From: Spongilla lacustris
Lineage: Eukaryota > Porifera > Demospongiae > Spongillida > Spongillidae
Reading direction: 5' to 3'
Length of the DNA stretch: 64,000 bases
Assembly: GCA_949361645.1 (NCBI GenBank)
Contig: OX442421.1
Location: 10,021,864-10,085,863 of the forward strand
The notes under the pieces were generated by a model, which did not search any database, was not told the DNA's origin, and saw nothing but the letters and a program-made list of their open reading frames with translations. Positions 29,796 to 41,311 of this stretch are shown one piece after another. Every line of letters starts with the position of its first letter. Positions within the stretch are counted from its first letter, which is position 1. The position numbers were made by a program, and so were the translations under genes.

Positions 29796-31061
29796 TCATA
29801 AGATAACCCAGTCTTCTTGGCTCTGGTCCTTAGCTTCGTCAGGTGGTTGTCTTACACTGGGAGAATCAGGCTGGCATTTCTGCCTTATCCGTTTCTTATG
29901 CTGCCGACTACCCCAGGCCCATGGGGCTTCAGTCGTTTCTGGACTGGGCGAACTGTCAGCTATAGAAGATAAATCACATAATGAAATACCATTGAACAAT
30001 AACACAGTAATGAACAATAACACCATACCTGCTTCTTTCAATGCCCTTTCAATGTCGGCAGGATCGTCACTATGTGCAATGAACTCCACACCTTGGTTCA
30101 GTAAACTGTCCTTAGCTTTGTCTGCCTCCACCTCAGTACTGTCTTCAACAGACTGCTTCTCACATAGAGCTGTGGCCACATCACCAATCTCCTCCACTTT
30201 CAGAGCCTGATGGTCAGGGTCATGGCTACTCTGATTTTGGCGTTGCTGTTCTCTGCGTGCTCTTAGCTGATGTCTGGATAGCTTCACTTTCCACCCACCT
30301 GTTGAGGAGTGCATGCACATATCTGCCCACACACTTAAAGATATCACATGTCACACACACGCACGCACACACACACACACCTTCAGTATCATCTGTAATG
30401 TCTGTCACAACATCCTTCTTTTCCTGATGCTCTTGCTTAGTAGCAGCTTTCTTTTTTCCTTTCTGTTTAGAACGCCCTGAAGCAATAGTTACCAAGGCAT
30501 TGTTCCTTGAAGCTTCGACTTTGGCGAAGACCGGGTCAACATTAGCTTGTGGGTCATTGTCTGTATTCTCTGCAGTAGTACGATTAATTACCTCACGTGT
30601 AAGTTTGGCTTCTGCAGGTTTGGGTTTGTTTCCGACCTGCTCGCGTGACTCTTGCTTTCTCTCCGGACTGCCCTGTTAAACAGGAGCGATGCGACTCTAC
30701 AAACGCTTATGAAAGAAGCATTTCCTAACAACACACAAAGCGACCCCCTTCCCCGTTGCACGACCAGAAAATACACTAGCGTAGGGAGGCACACGTCTGT
30801 CAACTGTTTGGCTATGCTTACGATAATCATGACTCGTATATTAAAGGAGGGGGAAAGAAAACATACCCTTTTGTTTTTAGAGCGATTCTTTGTTGCTCGT
30901 TTGCCTGCACTTACAGGGTCGTCTTTCGTAAGTACACTCGAATCAAGCGGCTGTGCGGTTCCTTTCGAGAATATCGCGTAAGACCACAACGCTATCAATG
31001 TCACAGTAAACAGCAGAAAGTAGATGGACGACGAACCAACCAACTCTACCAAGGAAACCAT
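29796..31061 (-). CDS. Single-pass membrane protein, Lys/Glu-rich, unidentified
   Basis: I do not recognise this family. The first exon (ATG 31061) encodes MVSLVELVGSSSIYFLLFTV followed by TLIALWSYAIFSK, a clear N-terminal membrane anchor, then a basic stretch ending KRATKNRSKNK. Later exons add KPKPAEAKLTREV (about 30597-30640), GRSKQKGKKKAATKQEHQEK (about 30410-30490), GGWKVKLSRHQLRARREQQ (about 30245-30300) and an acidic segment with HSDDPADIERALKEA (about 30035-30075). The end is DEAKDQSQEDWVIL with stop at 29796-29798. The layout, an N-terminal anchor with a long charged cytosolic tail, resembles ER ribosome- or RNA-associated proteins such as metadherin, but I see no diagnostic motif. 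A coiled-coil-like charged region is plausible. Confidence 0.65.
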
Positions 31062-31185
31062 TCTCTAAGTATACGCAGCGTCGAAATTATTCAATACTGC
31101 ATTAATTAACCAGCAAGTTATTATTCATGTACGTAAAACTAGCCGAATGTTACTGCACAACCAAAGACAGTCCGCTGGACATAAT

Positions 31186-32907
31186 CAGGGCCGCCGAGAG
31201 GGGGGGGCCGGGGGGGCTGCTGACCCTGGGGCCCGTTATTAAACATGGGGCCCGGGCCGTCCGGCTGGCCTTTTTTTTTGTGTGTTGTGTGATTGATGTT
31301 TTGTTTTGATCATTGCGCAGGCGCAATAAAATTGTATACGTTCCGTGCAGAATAGAATGTACCGTATATAATTTTAATTAGTTCATTTTCTAAATGTACA
31401 AGCACAAGTCCGAGTGGCAGAAAAGAAAGGAAAGGGCTGTAAGAGAAGAGTACCGCGAACCAACTTTGAAATGTTTAGGCTTCGTCACGAACATGCACCT
31501 TCACCGACTGTGATAGAATAAAATGAGTTTCATGCAGTGTCATTTTTAGTAATAGAAATTAGTCTTGGGCTGATTGGCTACATGTACATGAAATTCAATG
31601 GAAGTAAGTAATTTATACTGACTTGCAAGGCCAATGAAAATCTTGGTGTAACAATTTGTCTCCATACATGTATATTTCTGCTGAAACTGGTGATGGTGAA
31701 CGGAAAAAGTGATTTCTCAGGGAAAATGTATTTCATATTTGGTGGCATATTATTGGAGGCTCGCCAAGCAACAGGAGACACGAAGACTGCTCATTAAGAC
31801 GTGATGAACTTTACCTCACTTTCAAGAGTTCTAAACTATATATGCATGGTGCAGTTCACTGTGCTTGTCTCATCAATCAAGGTTCACTGTGCTTGTCTCA
31901 TCAATCAAGAGAACAATAGTATTTGTAGGTAGCCTAGGGCTTTTTTTATTACTGCAAACGCATGTTCTCCGGCCACGATTGTCCTGATTTATGCTTTGTT
32001 CCCAAGCAATCCCAGGATTGCGCGGCCAATCCATGGGTTGTACTACAAACCAAGGATCCAGGGTTTGCACAGGACAATCCCTAGATTGCGCAAATCCATG
32101 CTTTGCGCGTAACATATGCCTGTAGGTAAATAATCATACCGGCACGCAGCAAGTGTTTTTAATGAACTAACAACTTATAACGCGAAAGTGACCTGTATGG
32201 TGTTTTACCACACCCATCCCAATAGTTGGTTCCCGTTCCCGCCCGCTTAATATTTCTAAAAATACTAATCTGCCCATTATTCTATTTATTCGAATAGTAA
32301 TGAATTTCCCCCAGTTAATCGAAAGTGAAAGTTGAGTGTAAATGGCTAGAAACGAAGAAACTCTTGTAAATAGCTCCATCTTTGACTCTAACTGTCGATA
32401 TTATCTTGGAAGTATATACATGTACATGTACATGTATATGTTAGAACTGAGATGAAAAACCGACCCTTCGAGGATTATAAAATGTGCTTGTAAGTAGTAG
32501 TCCTTATGATATAAAGCAGCATGTCTCCAACCATTTCCTTTAAGATTGATATCACCAAAAAAGCTGTACTCTGTCGATGGTTCCGTAATTCTGATTTACA
32601 TGTAAGGCCACTTTGAATTGTAGCAATTGCAATACTAAAGAGACGACTTGTGTTTTTACGTGACGGTAATGAATGTGATTAATATTCGCACGTATGTACA
32701 TGTGACGCTAAAAGATGCATTTATAATATATACAATGAATTGTGACATCTCTTCCTGTACTGGATGATGATGAAAATTGACCCGCCCGCCCGCATCATCT
32801 CCAGTGTGTAGACCGGACGGGAACCAACTTTGCAATTCAAAGTGGCCTTAATGGGGCCCGGAAGGACTATATAGCCCTGGGGCCCGTGCCAGCTCTCGAC
32901 GGCCCTG
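31186..32907. mobile_element. Non-autonomous hAT-like transposon, 1.72 kb
   Basis: The terminal inverted repeats are CAGGGCCGCCGAGAG on the left (31186-31200) and CAGGGCCGTCGAGAG on the opposite strand at the right end (32893-32907). The perfect 8-bp duplication GACATAAT flanks both ends (31178-31185 and 32908-32915). An 8-bp duplication and CAGGG ends are hallmarks of the hAT superfamily. No transposase-length ORF is present. Internal features include a tandem duplication near 31845-31910 and CAATCC/GGATTG palindromes at about 31975-32110. The duplication is perfect, which suggests a fairly recent insertion. It landed in the last coding exon of the secreted-protein gene to its right. Confidence 0.9.
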
Positions 32908-33919
32908 GACATAATCCACACCTGCAACATAAAACAGAACAGCGAAGGCTTTGAAACGAAACACCACACAAATCTTACCTAGCCCCTTTATAAGACCGAC
33001 AATGTTTTTGTAGTTTTGACCTTCGTCGCACAGAGCACCTTGGATTTGCGACACAGAAAATATCTGCCAAGTTTTCAAACCATAGTGCACAGTGCGATTA
33101 GAAGTAGCGCTTACCCGTAGGACAGTGAACAATGGTGGAGACGACGAGGTTGAAGCTACTACAAAGTCCAGTGTGTCGTTGTAACGCATCACCAACGTCG
33201 TGTGAATAGCCTGAATCATATACTTAGCACCGCTTGTGAGATTATAAGGACGAAGGTCGCTGCTACCAACGTAAGTGTACAAGCTATCCGCCCCTCCTAC
33301 ATTTAAAGTAACCATTTAAATATATGGCTGGACAGATGGTGTTAGGCTCACCTTTCTTTAAATTGGATACAAGTGTATCAAACGCAGTGTCTGGTCCCAT
33401 GGCTGTGGGACGAATATGATTACATGTAGGTATAATATTATAGTGTAGCATGCAGTGCCCGAGTGCCCCGGTACATCAAAAGGGGGCGGTACAGCTACGC
33501 CCCCATCGTGGGGGCCAGCTTACAAGCTGAAGTATAATGCCCAGAACCATAAAGCTGCACGCAATGAAGTGACCAGCCAATACCAGCAACCCCCTCATTC
33601 CAAGTTCGCTGTTGAACTCACTTACAAAACAGAAACTCCAATGTACAACAGGCATTGCCTACGATGTGAGGGAGAAATAGAGATCGTGTGAACTCATAAC
33701 TGCTGGTGTGCATGAGCTGGAAATGATTTACTGGTATATTTAAAGATAATACATACGCGATTTCTATTTATTATTTTTAAATACATTTGCACAAATCGGT
33801 AACCACTGCATACCGCAGGATCCGCAGTCGGGATGGTCACAGTCTGGCGGCTGACAGCTTCTGATTATGCAGATGTTTGAAGCTAAACAGATCAACAATG
33901 ACAGTGCTGCGCGTGCCAT
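32848..33919 (-). CDS. Small secreted protein, last exon altered by hAT-like insertion
   Basis: I do not recognise the family. The start at 33919 gives MARAALSLLICLASNICIIR, a signal peptide, followed by a Cys-rich segment SCQPPDCDHPDCGSCGMQW. Later exons read MGPDTAFDTLVSNLKKGG (about 33345-33400), ADSLYTYVGSSDLRPYN to SPPLFTVLR (about 33112-33300), and IFSVSQIQGALCDEGQNYK (about 32980-33065). A 57-bp intron follows, and the last exon starts VDYV. The hAT-like element interrupts this exon 15 bases in. As the sequence stands, translation runs into the element and adds about 14 residues (GRRELARAPG and so on) before a stop at 32848-32850. Joining the flanks across the insertion instead would continue RTVFGCAVTFG and stop at 31139-31141. 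The start codon lies 23 bp from that of CFAP95, so the two share a promoter. Confidence 0.65.
33455..33691 (+). other. Open frame of uncertain status inside an intron
   Basis: A + strand frame of about 78 codons (containing QNHKAARNEVTSQYQQPPH and HCLRCEGEIEIV) lies in an intron of the minus-strand secreted-protein gene. It lacks an in-frame ATG at its start. It could be a chance ORF or a retroelement remnant. Confidence 0.2.
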
Positions 33920-33942
33920 ATTTAATTAAACCGCACCCACCA

Positions 33943-34790
33943 ATGTATCCCTTGGCAACCGGTCATAACGCTTTCATGGATTTGGACCCTAGCATTTTAC
34001 CTTCTATTCCGGAACGAAAGGGATCGTTATATCTCCGCTCTAACCATATGCGTTATACGAGCGGAACCCTTAACTCCAACTGGTACGTATGCTCTGACGC
34101 ATGTTTGTTATTCTGCATGTTATTCTGCACATAAAAAAGGCATGTAGATCGAGAGGCGGAGCCTAAAGACTACGACATCCATGGAATTGCCGGCAATAAG
34201 AAAAAGGATTTACAGCGATCAACATACCAGCAAATCGGAAACATGCATGAAGGAGTTAGATATTGCATATCCATGGCATACTATATTATACTAATGTCCG
34301 CAGCCTCATGAGACGACCACAACAACGGCTTCAAAGGAGGTGTTTGACTTAAAGGAAGACTACAATCCCCGTATTCAAAGAAAGCAAATGTTTGATGCAG
34401 ACAACTTTGACCTGAGCACAACAGTACGCGAGACAGGCACCCCAGGATGTGGTTATGGCTGTATTTTACCTCACCACACACCCACACATGGTTTGAGGTG
34501 AGTGAGAGGCCTCCATATGATAGCCACTACATGTACCTGGTATGTCCCTTGTACATCAGGTACCTGGAAAGCACTCAGAGGAGAGATTATTTGTACCCTT
34601 ATACATGGAAACCTGGCACTGCCAAGGTATTGTCTTTGTCTTTTTGTGTACTTTGCTCCATTCCCACCCAATCTCATTGTAGCAAACTCATAATGACGTT
34701 GGTGCACACTTTCATCGGAAACAATCTCAGTTCACTGACACAGCTGACTACAGACACAAAGGATTTAACCAATGGCAGGATCACCGCTGA
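33943..34790 (+). CDS. CFAP95: Cilia- and flagella-associated protein 95
   Basis: CFAP95 (C9orf135) is a microtubule inner protein of ciliary doublets. Exon 1 (33943-34082) starts MYPLATGHNAF and contains PERKGSLYLRSNHMRYT. After a 53-bp intron the second exon reads WHVDREAEPKDYDIHGI and KKKDLQRSTYQQIGN. These two blocks align closely with the human protein as I remember it (ERKGSLTLRSHH and WHRDREAFPKGYDIEG). Then come KEVFDLKEDYNPRI, VRETGTPGCGYGCILPHH, YLESTQRRDYLYPYTWKPG and HFHRKQSQFTDTADY, ending NQWQDHR with stop at 34788-34790. The human protein is a little longer at its C-terminus. The gene appears complete and has four to five short introns. Confidence 0.88.
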
Positions 34791-34956
34791 AGTGACTTGC
34801 TTCTAGGTGTATTCTCAACAGCGAATGTAACATGAATAAATGTGCTAGAAAAAACGGACAGAGCATGACCTTTTATTATAACCAGCATATGTGTAGTCCA
34901 ACTCAAGGAAATCCCACTCCCCCATCCCTCAAATAACAAACCACTTGTGTTAGCAA

Positions 34957-35854
34957 TAGACCCTTCCCTTTAACGGCGTAAGGAATGCAATTTGACGTCC
35001 GGAGTTCTTCCTGCTGGTGATGTATGTGTCATGCATGTGTAAAATGACTCGCAAGGTGGACAACAAGGGTGTATCTATGTACTGTAAAAGAATTAGGAGG
35101 GCAACGTTGCGTATAAGCGCACGAATTCTAAGGTTTACATAGGCGGCCGGAGGGGCCTTGGCCCCCCCCCCCCCCCCCCCCCTCCCCAGGCTATGGCGCC
35201 CCCTTCCCCCCACCCCCAATCCCTAAAACTATCGTCAATTACTACAATCCAAAGAGACTACAACATGCGGAGCATAATTTAGCTTCTAGCGCTCGCTCGC
35301 ATGCATGCATTATTAGCAACAATCCAGAGTCAAACGGTTACGCCCGTATCTGAAGTATCGTAAGCCACGCCCCTTTTTGGCGCCCCTCGTGTGCTTGGCC
35401 CCTTCCCTCGGTAGATGCTGGGGCCGCCTCTGGTTTAGCATTCGCAACACCAGACTTATACAAGTACGAGCTTGTTTATACAAAGTACAAATTGCGATAA
35501 AAATTGCGTCATATTGGTCTGGGAACGAGACCAGCACGGCTGATATCGACACAGTACATAAATGTCTTGGCAACACTGACCTATCTATTAGGCTTTTCTT
35601 TCGGCTAGCCGATTGCATTTTTATCCCGTGGCAAATTAGCCACCTTCGGAGCGCTGCCGTACTATGGATCTCTAGTGGCTCCTCGAGAAACGCACCTGGG
35701 ATGTCTACCTCTGTGAGTACTGTTGTGACAGAGGCTTGGTCGGTCGAAAATTATCAACAGCCTGGTACAGTGTTAGTGCTCGCGCGCAGGAAGAACTCCG
35801 GAAGTGACGCAATTAAGAATAATTGCATTCTTACGCCGTTAAAGGAAGGGTCTA
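34957..35854. mobile_element. TIR element, ~0.9 kb, with internal G/C-rich segment
   Basis: The ends are long imperfect inverted repeats: GACCCTTCCCTTTAACGGCG on the left (from 34959) and its complement CGCCGTTAAAGGAAGGGTC on the right (to 35852). A TA lies at each boundary, which fits a TA target duplication. The next ~40 bases also pair (GGAGTTCTTCCTGC and its complement). Inside lies a G/C-rich block (about 35140-35435) bounded by GGCGGCCGGAGGGG and its approximate inverse, containing a poly-C run at 35162-35182. This could be a nested second insertion flanked by GGTTTA. There is no transposase, and the ORFs inside are not recognisable. Confidence 0.65.
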
Positions 35855-36990
35855 TTCCACTTCAAAGATGTGTGGGGAATAACCACAGGTACACCACTTT
35901 TGCCATAATGAGATCACTGCCATCTGTAATAATGATTGAACAAAACACTTGTGTGACATCCCATCCTGTAAGAAGGAAATAACAGAACATGCGTGGTCCC
36001 TAGACCACTAATGCTCATAGTGAGATGTTCCTCCCTGCTAACAGTTTGCACATGTTTACACACAATCAAAATAATGCTTTGGTATATGACTAAGCTAGGC
36101 TGTAGAAGTGAGCGAAAACTACTTTTAGCTGAATGATTACATGGCAACAACATGTGGGCTGGCATTGTAGCAATATTAACTGGCATGGCGCAAAGAAATT
36201 GCATTCCAGTCTGCATAGCCAGACCTCCCAACTAAAGTAAAATACTCTCTGCCTGTTATTTAATATAGCCACATAATTAGGCCGGTAAACAGAAAGCAGC
36301 AAGGTCATCACAGCACCTTCATTCCTATGCCTCCATAGTGTGCATCACCATGGTATCACATCGCACAATGTGCTATTTGTGATGTAAAGTCATTATTGCA
36401 TGGCACCATTTGCGATGCAATGTTTTATAACAAGGTATATAAGTCAAGTGGGCGTACTCAATGACACTTCATACCTTACTGTGTAAACATGTACAAGGAA
36501 AGCTATCACTAGTTACATTATGAGTGTTAGAGATTGAGCACAGCTCTAGTTCAGAAAGTCATAAATATTTGGCAGTACACTGTAACATAATCTCTAACAT
36601 TAACCTAATAGAAAGGTCTGAGTGCTATGAGCTTTCTACGTATCAGCAGTTTCACTAAGTTGTGTCAGCTCTATCCAAATGCGCTCGCTAAAGCCCAATT
36701 GAGTCTACACCCGACATTAGTGACTGAAATGACTTAACAATGCCTTGCCTTCTCTATGGTAAAACAAAGAACATACAGTGTGTAGATCATTAGCGGATTC
36801 ATACATGTCAGTTTCTGAAGGATAGCCATTCACATATGCCAAAGGTTACAAGTGTAGTCAGGCAACATTTAAATAACAGATCTCGATTAATTAGGTAGCA
36901 CATCTTGCAATGCATACTGTAGACCATCTGGTGCCTAAAATAGAGGCATTTTCAACCATCAGAATTATTTATTTGGTTTAAGGCGTGACC
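35855..36990. other. Gene-poor intergenic region
   Basis: The sequence is AT-rich with only short open frames on both strands and no recognisable domains. I see no gene or clear repeat here. Confidence 0.4.
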
Positions 36991-37004
36991 TGGGAGTTCT
37001 AGTA

Positions 37005-37214
37005 GTGTGGTCACCACAGGCAGAGGCGTTGTTTGACATTCGCATACTTGATACTGACGCCCCATCATATAAGCACCATACTCCAGAGGCAGTCCTTGAA
37101 AGTGCAGCAAAAGAAAAGAAAAGGAAGTATCAGAAAGCAGTTGAAGATCGATGTGGTCCCTTTGTTGTTTCAGTTGATGTACACAGAGAGGCAAATAAAG
37201 TGTATAACTGCTAG
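37005..37214 (+). pseudogene. Retroelement ORF fragment (reverse-transcriptase C-terminal motif)
   Basis: The frame reads EALFDIRILDTDAPSYKHHT, then PEAVLESAAKEKKRKYQKA and FVVSVDVHREANKVYNC before a stop. I have seen this ALFDIR-D-DA-SY ... KKRKY-AE-R-FVVS pattern repeatedly in invertebrate retrotransposon polyproteins, near the end of the reverse-transcriptase region. There is no larger ORF around it, so it is a short relic rather than a gene. The assignment rests on memory of the motif only. Confidence 0.5.
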
Positions 37215-37919
37215 CCTTGCAATCAAATTGGAGTAGTCTTACTCAGAAACAGTTGGTTTTGTCAGGATCAGCCTATCATTTTCAATCTTGAGATTTACTA
37301 ACCTGTGTTTGCGCGGCTCTAGAGTAAAATGGCGATGTGGTCTAGCTAGGGTTTGGTGATGGAGCAGCCCTCCCTGCACATTAACAACACACTGACATTT
37401 TAGCATGTGTTCAGCCCTATTTATTTCCACTGTTCCATTGTAATGATATGCAATTACATGTATACATTTGTGTTTTGAGCTATCGTATTCATTTGAATCT
37501 CGACATAAATGAGATCATGAGATAACTTATGCCAAGCCGGTAGAGATAGAGTTAGACCCATATCCAAGGTAAGTACAATAAGAGATAATAGGGTTTAAGG
37601 GATTGGAAGTGGAGGCACTTTTAAAGGTCGACCGTACCGCGGTATACACGGTGCCACTTGTTGTTGCCAGGCAACCATTTCATTGAAGGGCTTCTTTTTT
37701 AAAAATTTGGTTCCAGAGGTTAGACTACCTTTGTCAAGTTGTGGGGTATAAGTGTTATCATCCCTCGTCGTAGTACATTTTCACATCATTATCTCACCAT
37801 ACTAGTAGATTGAAGACCTTAGTTACGGAACTCACCTCACCATCTCCCTCATCACGTGACTTTCCTTGTTTCGTCACCGTTTACGTGCGATGACGTAATC
37901 GTGTTGTACATGTAAAGGA

Positions 37920-38621
37920 ATGGCCTTGAACATGAAAAAGAGACTGAAGAAAGAATACGAAGAGTTCTTGAAGAACACTCCTAAGGGAATGAACTTAGAC
38001 AAGGACACTATGAGCGATACTATTGACGTGTAAGCAGAATAATATTGTGGTTACTGCTTTGGTTACCACGCCCATGAAACACCTACGGCACTTCGCAGCT
38101 GGAAGGTTCACATTGAAGGGGCTGATGGAACGCTGTATGCTAAAGAGAAATTCGTGCTTAAATTTGTGTTCGGGCCAAAATACCCTTTCGACTCTCCGCA
38201 GGTATGGGGGGGCATCGTACAAATGTGTCACATAATATATTGTCCGTATATGCCAGGTCACGTTCGTCCCACCTCACGTACCATTACACCCACACATTTA
38301 TAGCAATGGTCATATTTGCCTGTCGATTTTAGACTCAGACTGGACCCCTGCTATGAACGTAATGTCCGTGTGCCTTAGCATTCAAAGTATGCTAAGCTCG
38401 GCCAAACAGAAGGTACTACACGTTCACTACATCAAGTCTACATGTCCGCTTTTTACTGTTGTTTGACTCAGATCAAGCCTACTGGGGACGATTGGTATTC
38501 GGCTAAAGGTCAGTTTAATCCGAAAGATACAAAATGGGGATTTCATGGTAAGTTAATCATTAATTTTGCCATGCAAGATGGCTGAGCAGTGCCTATCTCC
38601 ACCACAGATGACACTTGCTGA
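37920..38621 (+). CDS. UBE2W: Ubiquitin-conjugating enzyme E2 W
   Basis: UBE2W is the E2 that attaches ubiquitin to flexible protein N-termini. Exons are about 37920-38029, 38099-38201, 38257-38412, 38472-38547 and 38608-38621. The protein begins MALNMKKRLKKEYEEFLKN, then WKVHIEGADGTLYAKEKF, PKYPFDSPQVTFVPPHVP, and HPHIYSNGHICLSILDSDW with the active-site Cys. Next is VCLSIQSMLSSAKQK, then DTKWGFHDDTC at the end. The HPH-YSNGHICLSIL block and the DDTC C-terminus are both typical of UBE2W. The last exon holds only 14 coding bases. The protein is about 152 residues, the normal family length. Confidence 0.96.
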
Positions 38622-41051
38622 GTCTCTCCATAAGTGATTTTGTGTTGTGTGTGAATTGCTCGTCTTTTGTTTAGTTTAGTTTGTGGGGTGGACCCACTAC
38701 CATTAGTAATAGAGTGATACATGTGATGCTGTATTTCACTGGTTGAACACACTGCTAACAGAAGCTTAGGAATGCAAACAGGATGGGGGGGGGGGGGGGG
38801 GGGGAGGCAAAGGTGTGCCCAATATAAATTCAGCGTACTTTGTATACAATGCCAAGATTGGGGGGGGGGGGGGCCAAGGCCCATTTCCTGCTGATAAAAT
38901 GATTTCACTTGTACATCTATGTACTTGTATGGTAAAGCTTATGGAGCACTAACCACTTACACTTTGGTCTGTACTCAACTCCAAGTTTGTATGTTTCACA
39001 TCTGAAGCTTCTCTTCATCACAGTAAGCTGCCATATTATTTTATCAATCTCACTCAATGACTATTTTTCTTTTCTGGGGGGGAGGAAAAGCTTATTGTAA
39101 ACTCATTAGTCATGCAGCCGCTTAGTTGTAGAAAATGTTTGGTGGTTGGGGTTTGGCCCACTGACAGGTAACTCAAAGATGCCATCCCTTGAGACATGAG
39201 TGGATATCTTTACAGTGCACTGTAAAGGTCAGCTGCTCCAGACCTTGCTACAAATTGCTTAGTTGTCAGGGGTGTGGCAGCGGCAAAAAAAAATGAGAGT
39301 GGGAAAGAAAGTGAATATGAGCAGGCCGAAAGCAAACTCATTTAAGAGTTTCCTCAATGCTTTAGTGTAATTTCAGTTCTGGAACAGGCTGCATTCAATA
39401 CGCTGAAACATACATTATAGCAGCCAAATTGCTGGCAAACATGGTCTGGTGTCCAAGTCAACAATGTGAAGGGAATGTAGGCCTATAAAGACATCTGAGA
39501 CAGAAATTTCCGTCTTCATGACAGTCAATTGTGACACTGCCATTAAGCAATCTGATACGTTTCTGAATGCCTCCTCCCATTGGCACTTGACTATACGCTG
39601 AGGGAATACAACGTGGCACAAACCTAGGAAAAAATATTGTGTTCCCAAACACGATTCCAGCCTGTATCATCAAACATATTAACTGTTGACTTAGCAATCA
39701 CATTGCATTTGATGGAGCAAATTCCAAGTGTCTGGGTACGTTAAGTACACGTATGCCTTTACAACTTCCAGTCACGTGCTCAATGGCTAATTTAATTTTC
39801 ATAGTTTGGTCGGCAAATGAAATCATCATGGCCGTATCTCTTGTGTTTGTTAATAATGATTTATACATTCATGCACCTAATCTTACAGCCTTTCTGACAC
39901 AAACCAGCCCTGATGTTAGCGATCTCAGTTATTGATTTGATTAGTCTGTCTACATATGTATCTATTATTAATTGTTGTATGTACCCTAGGTAATTTTAAA
40001 TGACAATTAAATCTAAGTAGTGTTACAGTCACAGAACTGACACTAACAAATTTAAAGTTGGCTCTGGATATTGGGATCCATGCATGTGTGGCAGAGCAAA
40101 ACAAGTAAGCATTGGGCTGTCTGTTCCTGCATATTGATTAATTAACAATCAAAGATGTTTTGCTGTTAAATAATAATAAGAAGAAGAGATGCAATCTGTT
40201 TGTAATACAAAGGTCTCCTGGAGATTTGTCAAATTGTACCAAGTTCTTAAGCCTGATAAGGCTCTCATCAGGGACTCTTTGGCTGTGATGTAGCTTTTGG
40301 TAAATGGTTGAAGGTGTCAGTTGACTGGAAATTCATGGCAATGACAAGCATTGGGTTGGCTTATTCCATGGTCACAGTGTCTGTTTGCTATAAACCGATA
40401 TAAATATTTATAAAAATTAACACCAAAAATGTAAACTAAAATTCACGGGCTTTGGCAGGCAAAGCAGTGTGACTAGTGTGGGCCAGCAACGCCTGAGCCA
40501 TTAGCACAATTGCAATGCTGACAGCAAGGTCAACCTCTCAGCTATGCAAAACTTTTTCATTGATGTTAATTTCATTGTTTTGTGTGTTATTTATGTGTGA
40601 TTATATTGTTGTCATTGTTATAATTATAAATATTAAATACTTATTTCACTTATTGTTTTTTGTTCAATTATAATACATGACATACTAAAAATAAATGTTT
40701 GGAATGATTCAATGGCGGCGATGGCGGAATTTGTGACTAGCTGCAAAACATGTCCTTGTTTCCATCCACCATCAATCCCGTGGAGTGTACGTGGACCAAG
40801 ATGGCGGGCACATTTGTCAAGTTTATAATAAAATCCTATTAAGTCACGCGTAGGCAGTATACAAACTACATGTATGAAGCAAAGTACGAAGCGGTTGCAT
40901 GTAAAAATGTAAAATGCTAATGCTGTCACTTTGTCTCAATGTCGGATATACAGGTACATGGAGCCGAAGGTTTCATCAATAATCTTTGACGAAGCATTGA
41001 GATTTATTTCAAACAGCCTATGCCATGCATCAGGCATGTCGATTCGTTTAC
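38622..41051. other. Gene-poor stretch with poly-G tracts
   Basis: About 2.4 kb with no coding exon I can support. Poly-G runs at about 38786-38804 and 38860-38872 flank a short CCCAATATAAATTC segment. The rest is AT-rich with scattered short ORFs without motifs. Confidence 0.45.
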
Positions 41052-41247
41052 ATACACGGCCAATTCTTACGTTACGTGAGTCACCAAAGGTCTTGATTCA
41101 GTCATTAAGCGGACTTAATTTCCTGAAATTTACTGACCTTGTTCCGAATACTATTGAATTATATTGGACCCGCTTCACGGTTGAATCACGACCTTTCGGC
41201 TTTGGGTAGCGGATCTGATTCACTTAGCGTAAGAATTGGCCGTGTAT
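41052..41247. mobile_element. MITE, ~196 bp, imperfect full-length hairpin
   Basis: The left end ATACACGGCCAATTCTTACG pairs with the right end CGTAAGAATTGGCCGTGTAT. Pairing continues inward through GTGAGTCA and an AAAGGTC-TGATTCA segment. TA lies at both boundaries, as in Tc1/mariner-type elements. It sits 65 bp upstream of the FKBP1A start, so it may contribute promoter sequence. Confidence 0.75.
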
Positions 41248-41311
41248 ATCGCGTGCGCAGGACCTGCATTAACATCTCACGTGACCATCCGGAATTTCGT
41301 TCCAAGTCAGA

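Noticed and set aside
31873..32115. Short ORF inside the hAT-like element as a transposase remnant
   Set aside because: No BED zinc finger, DDE or hAT dimerisation motif is visible, and the frame is only 80 codons.
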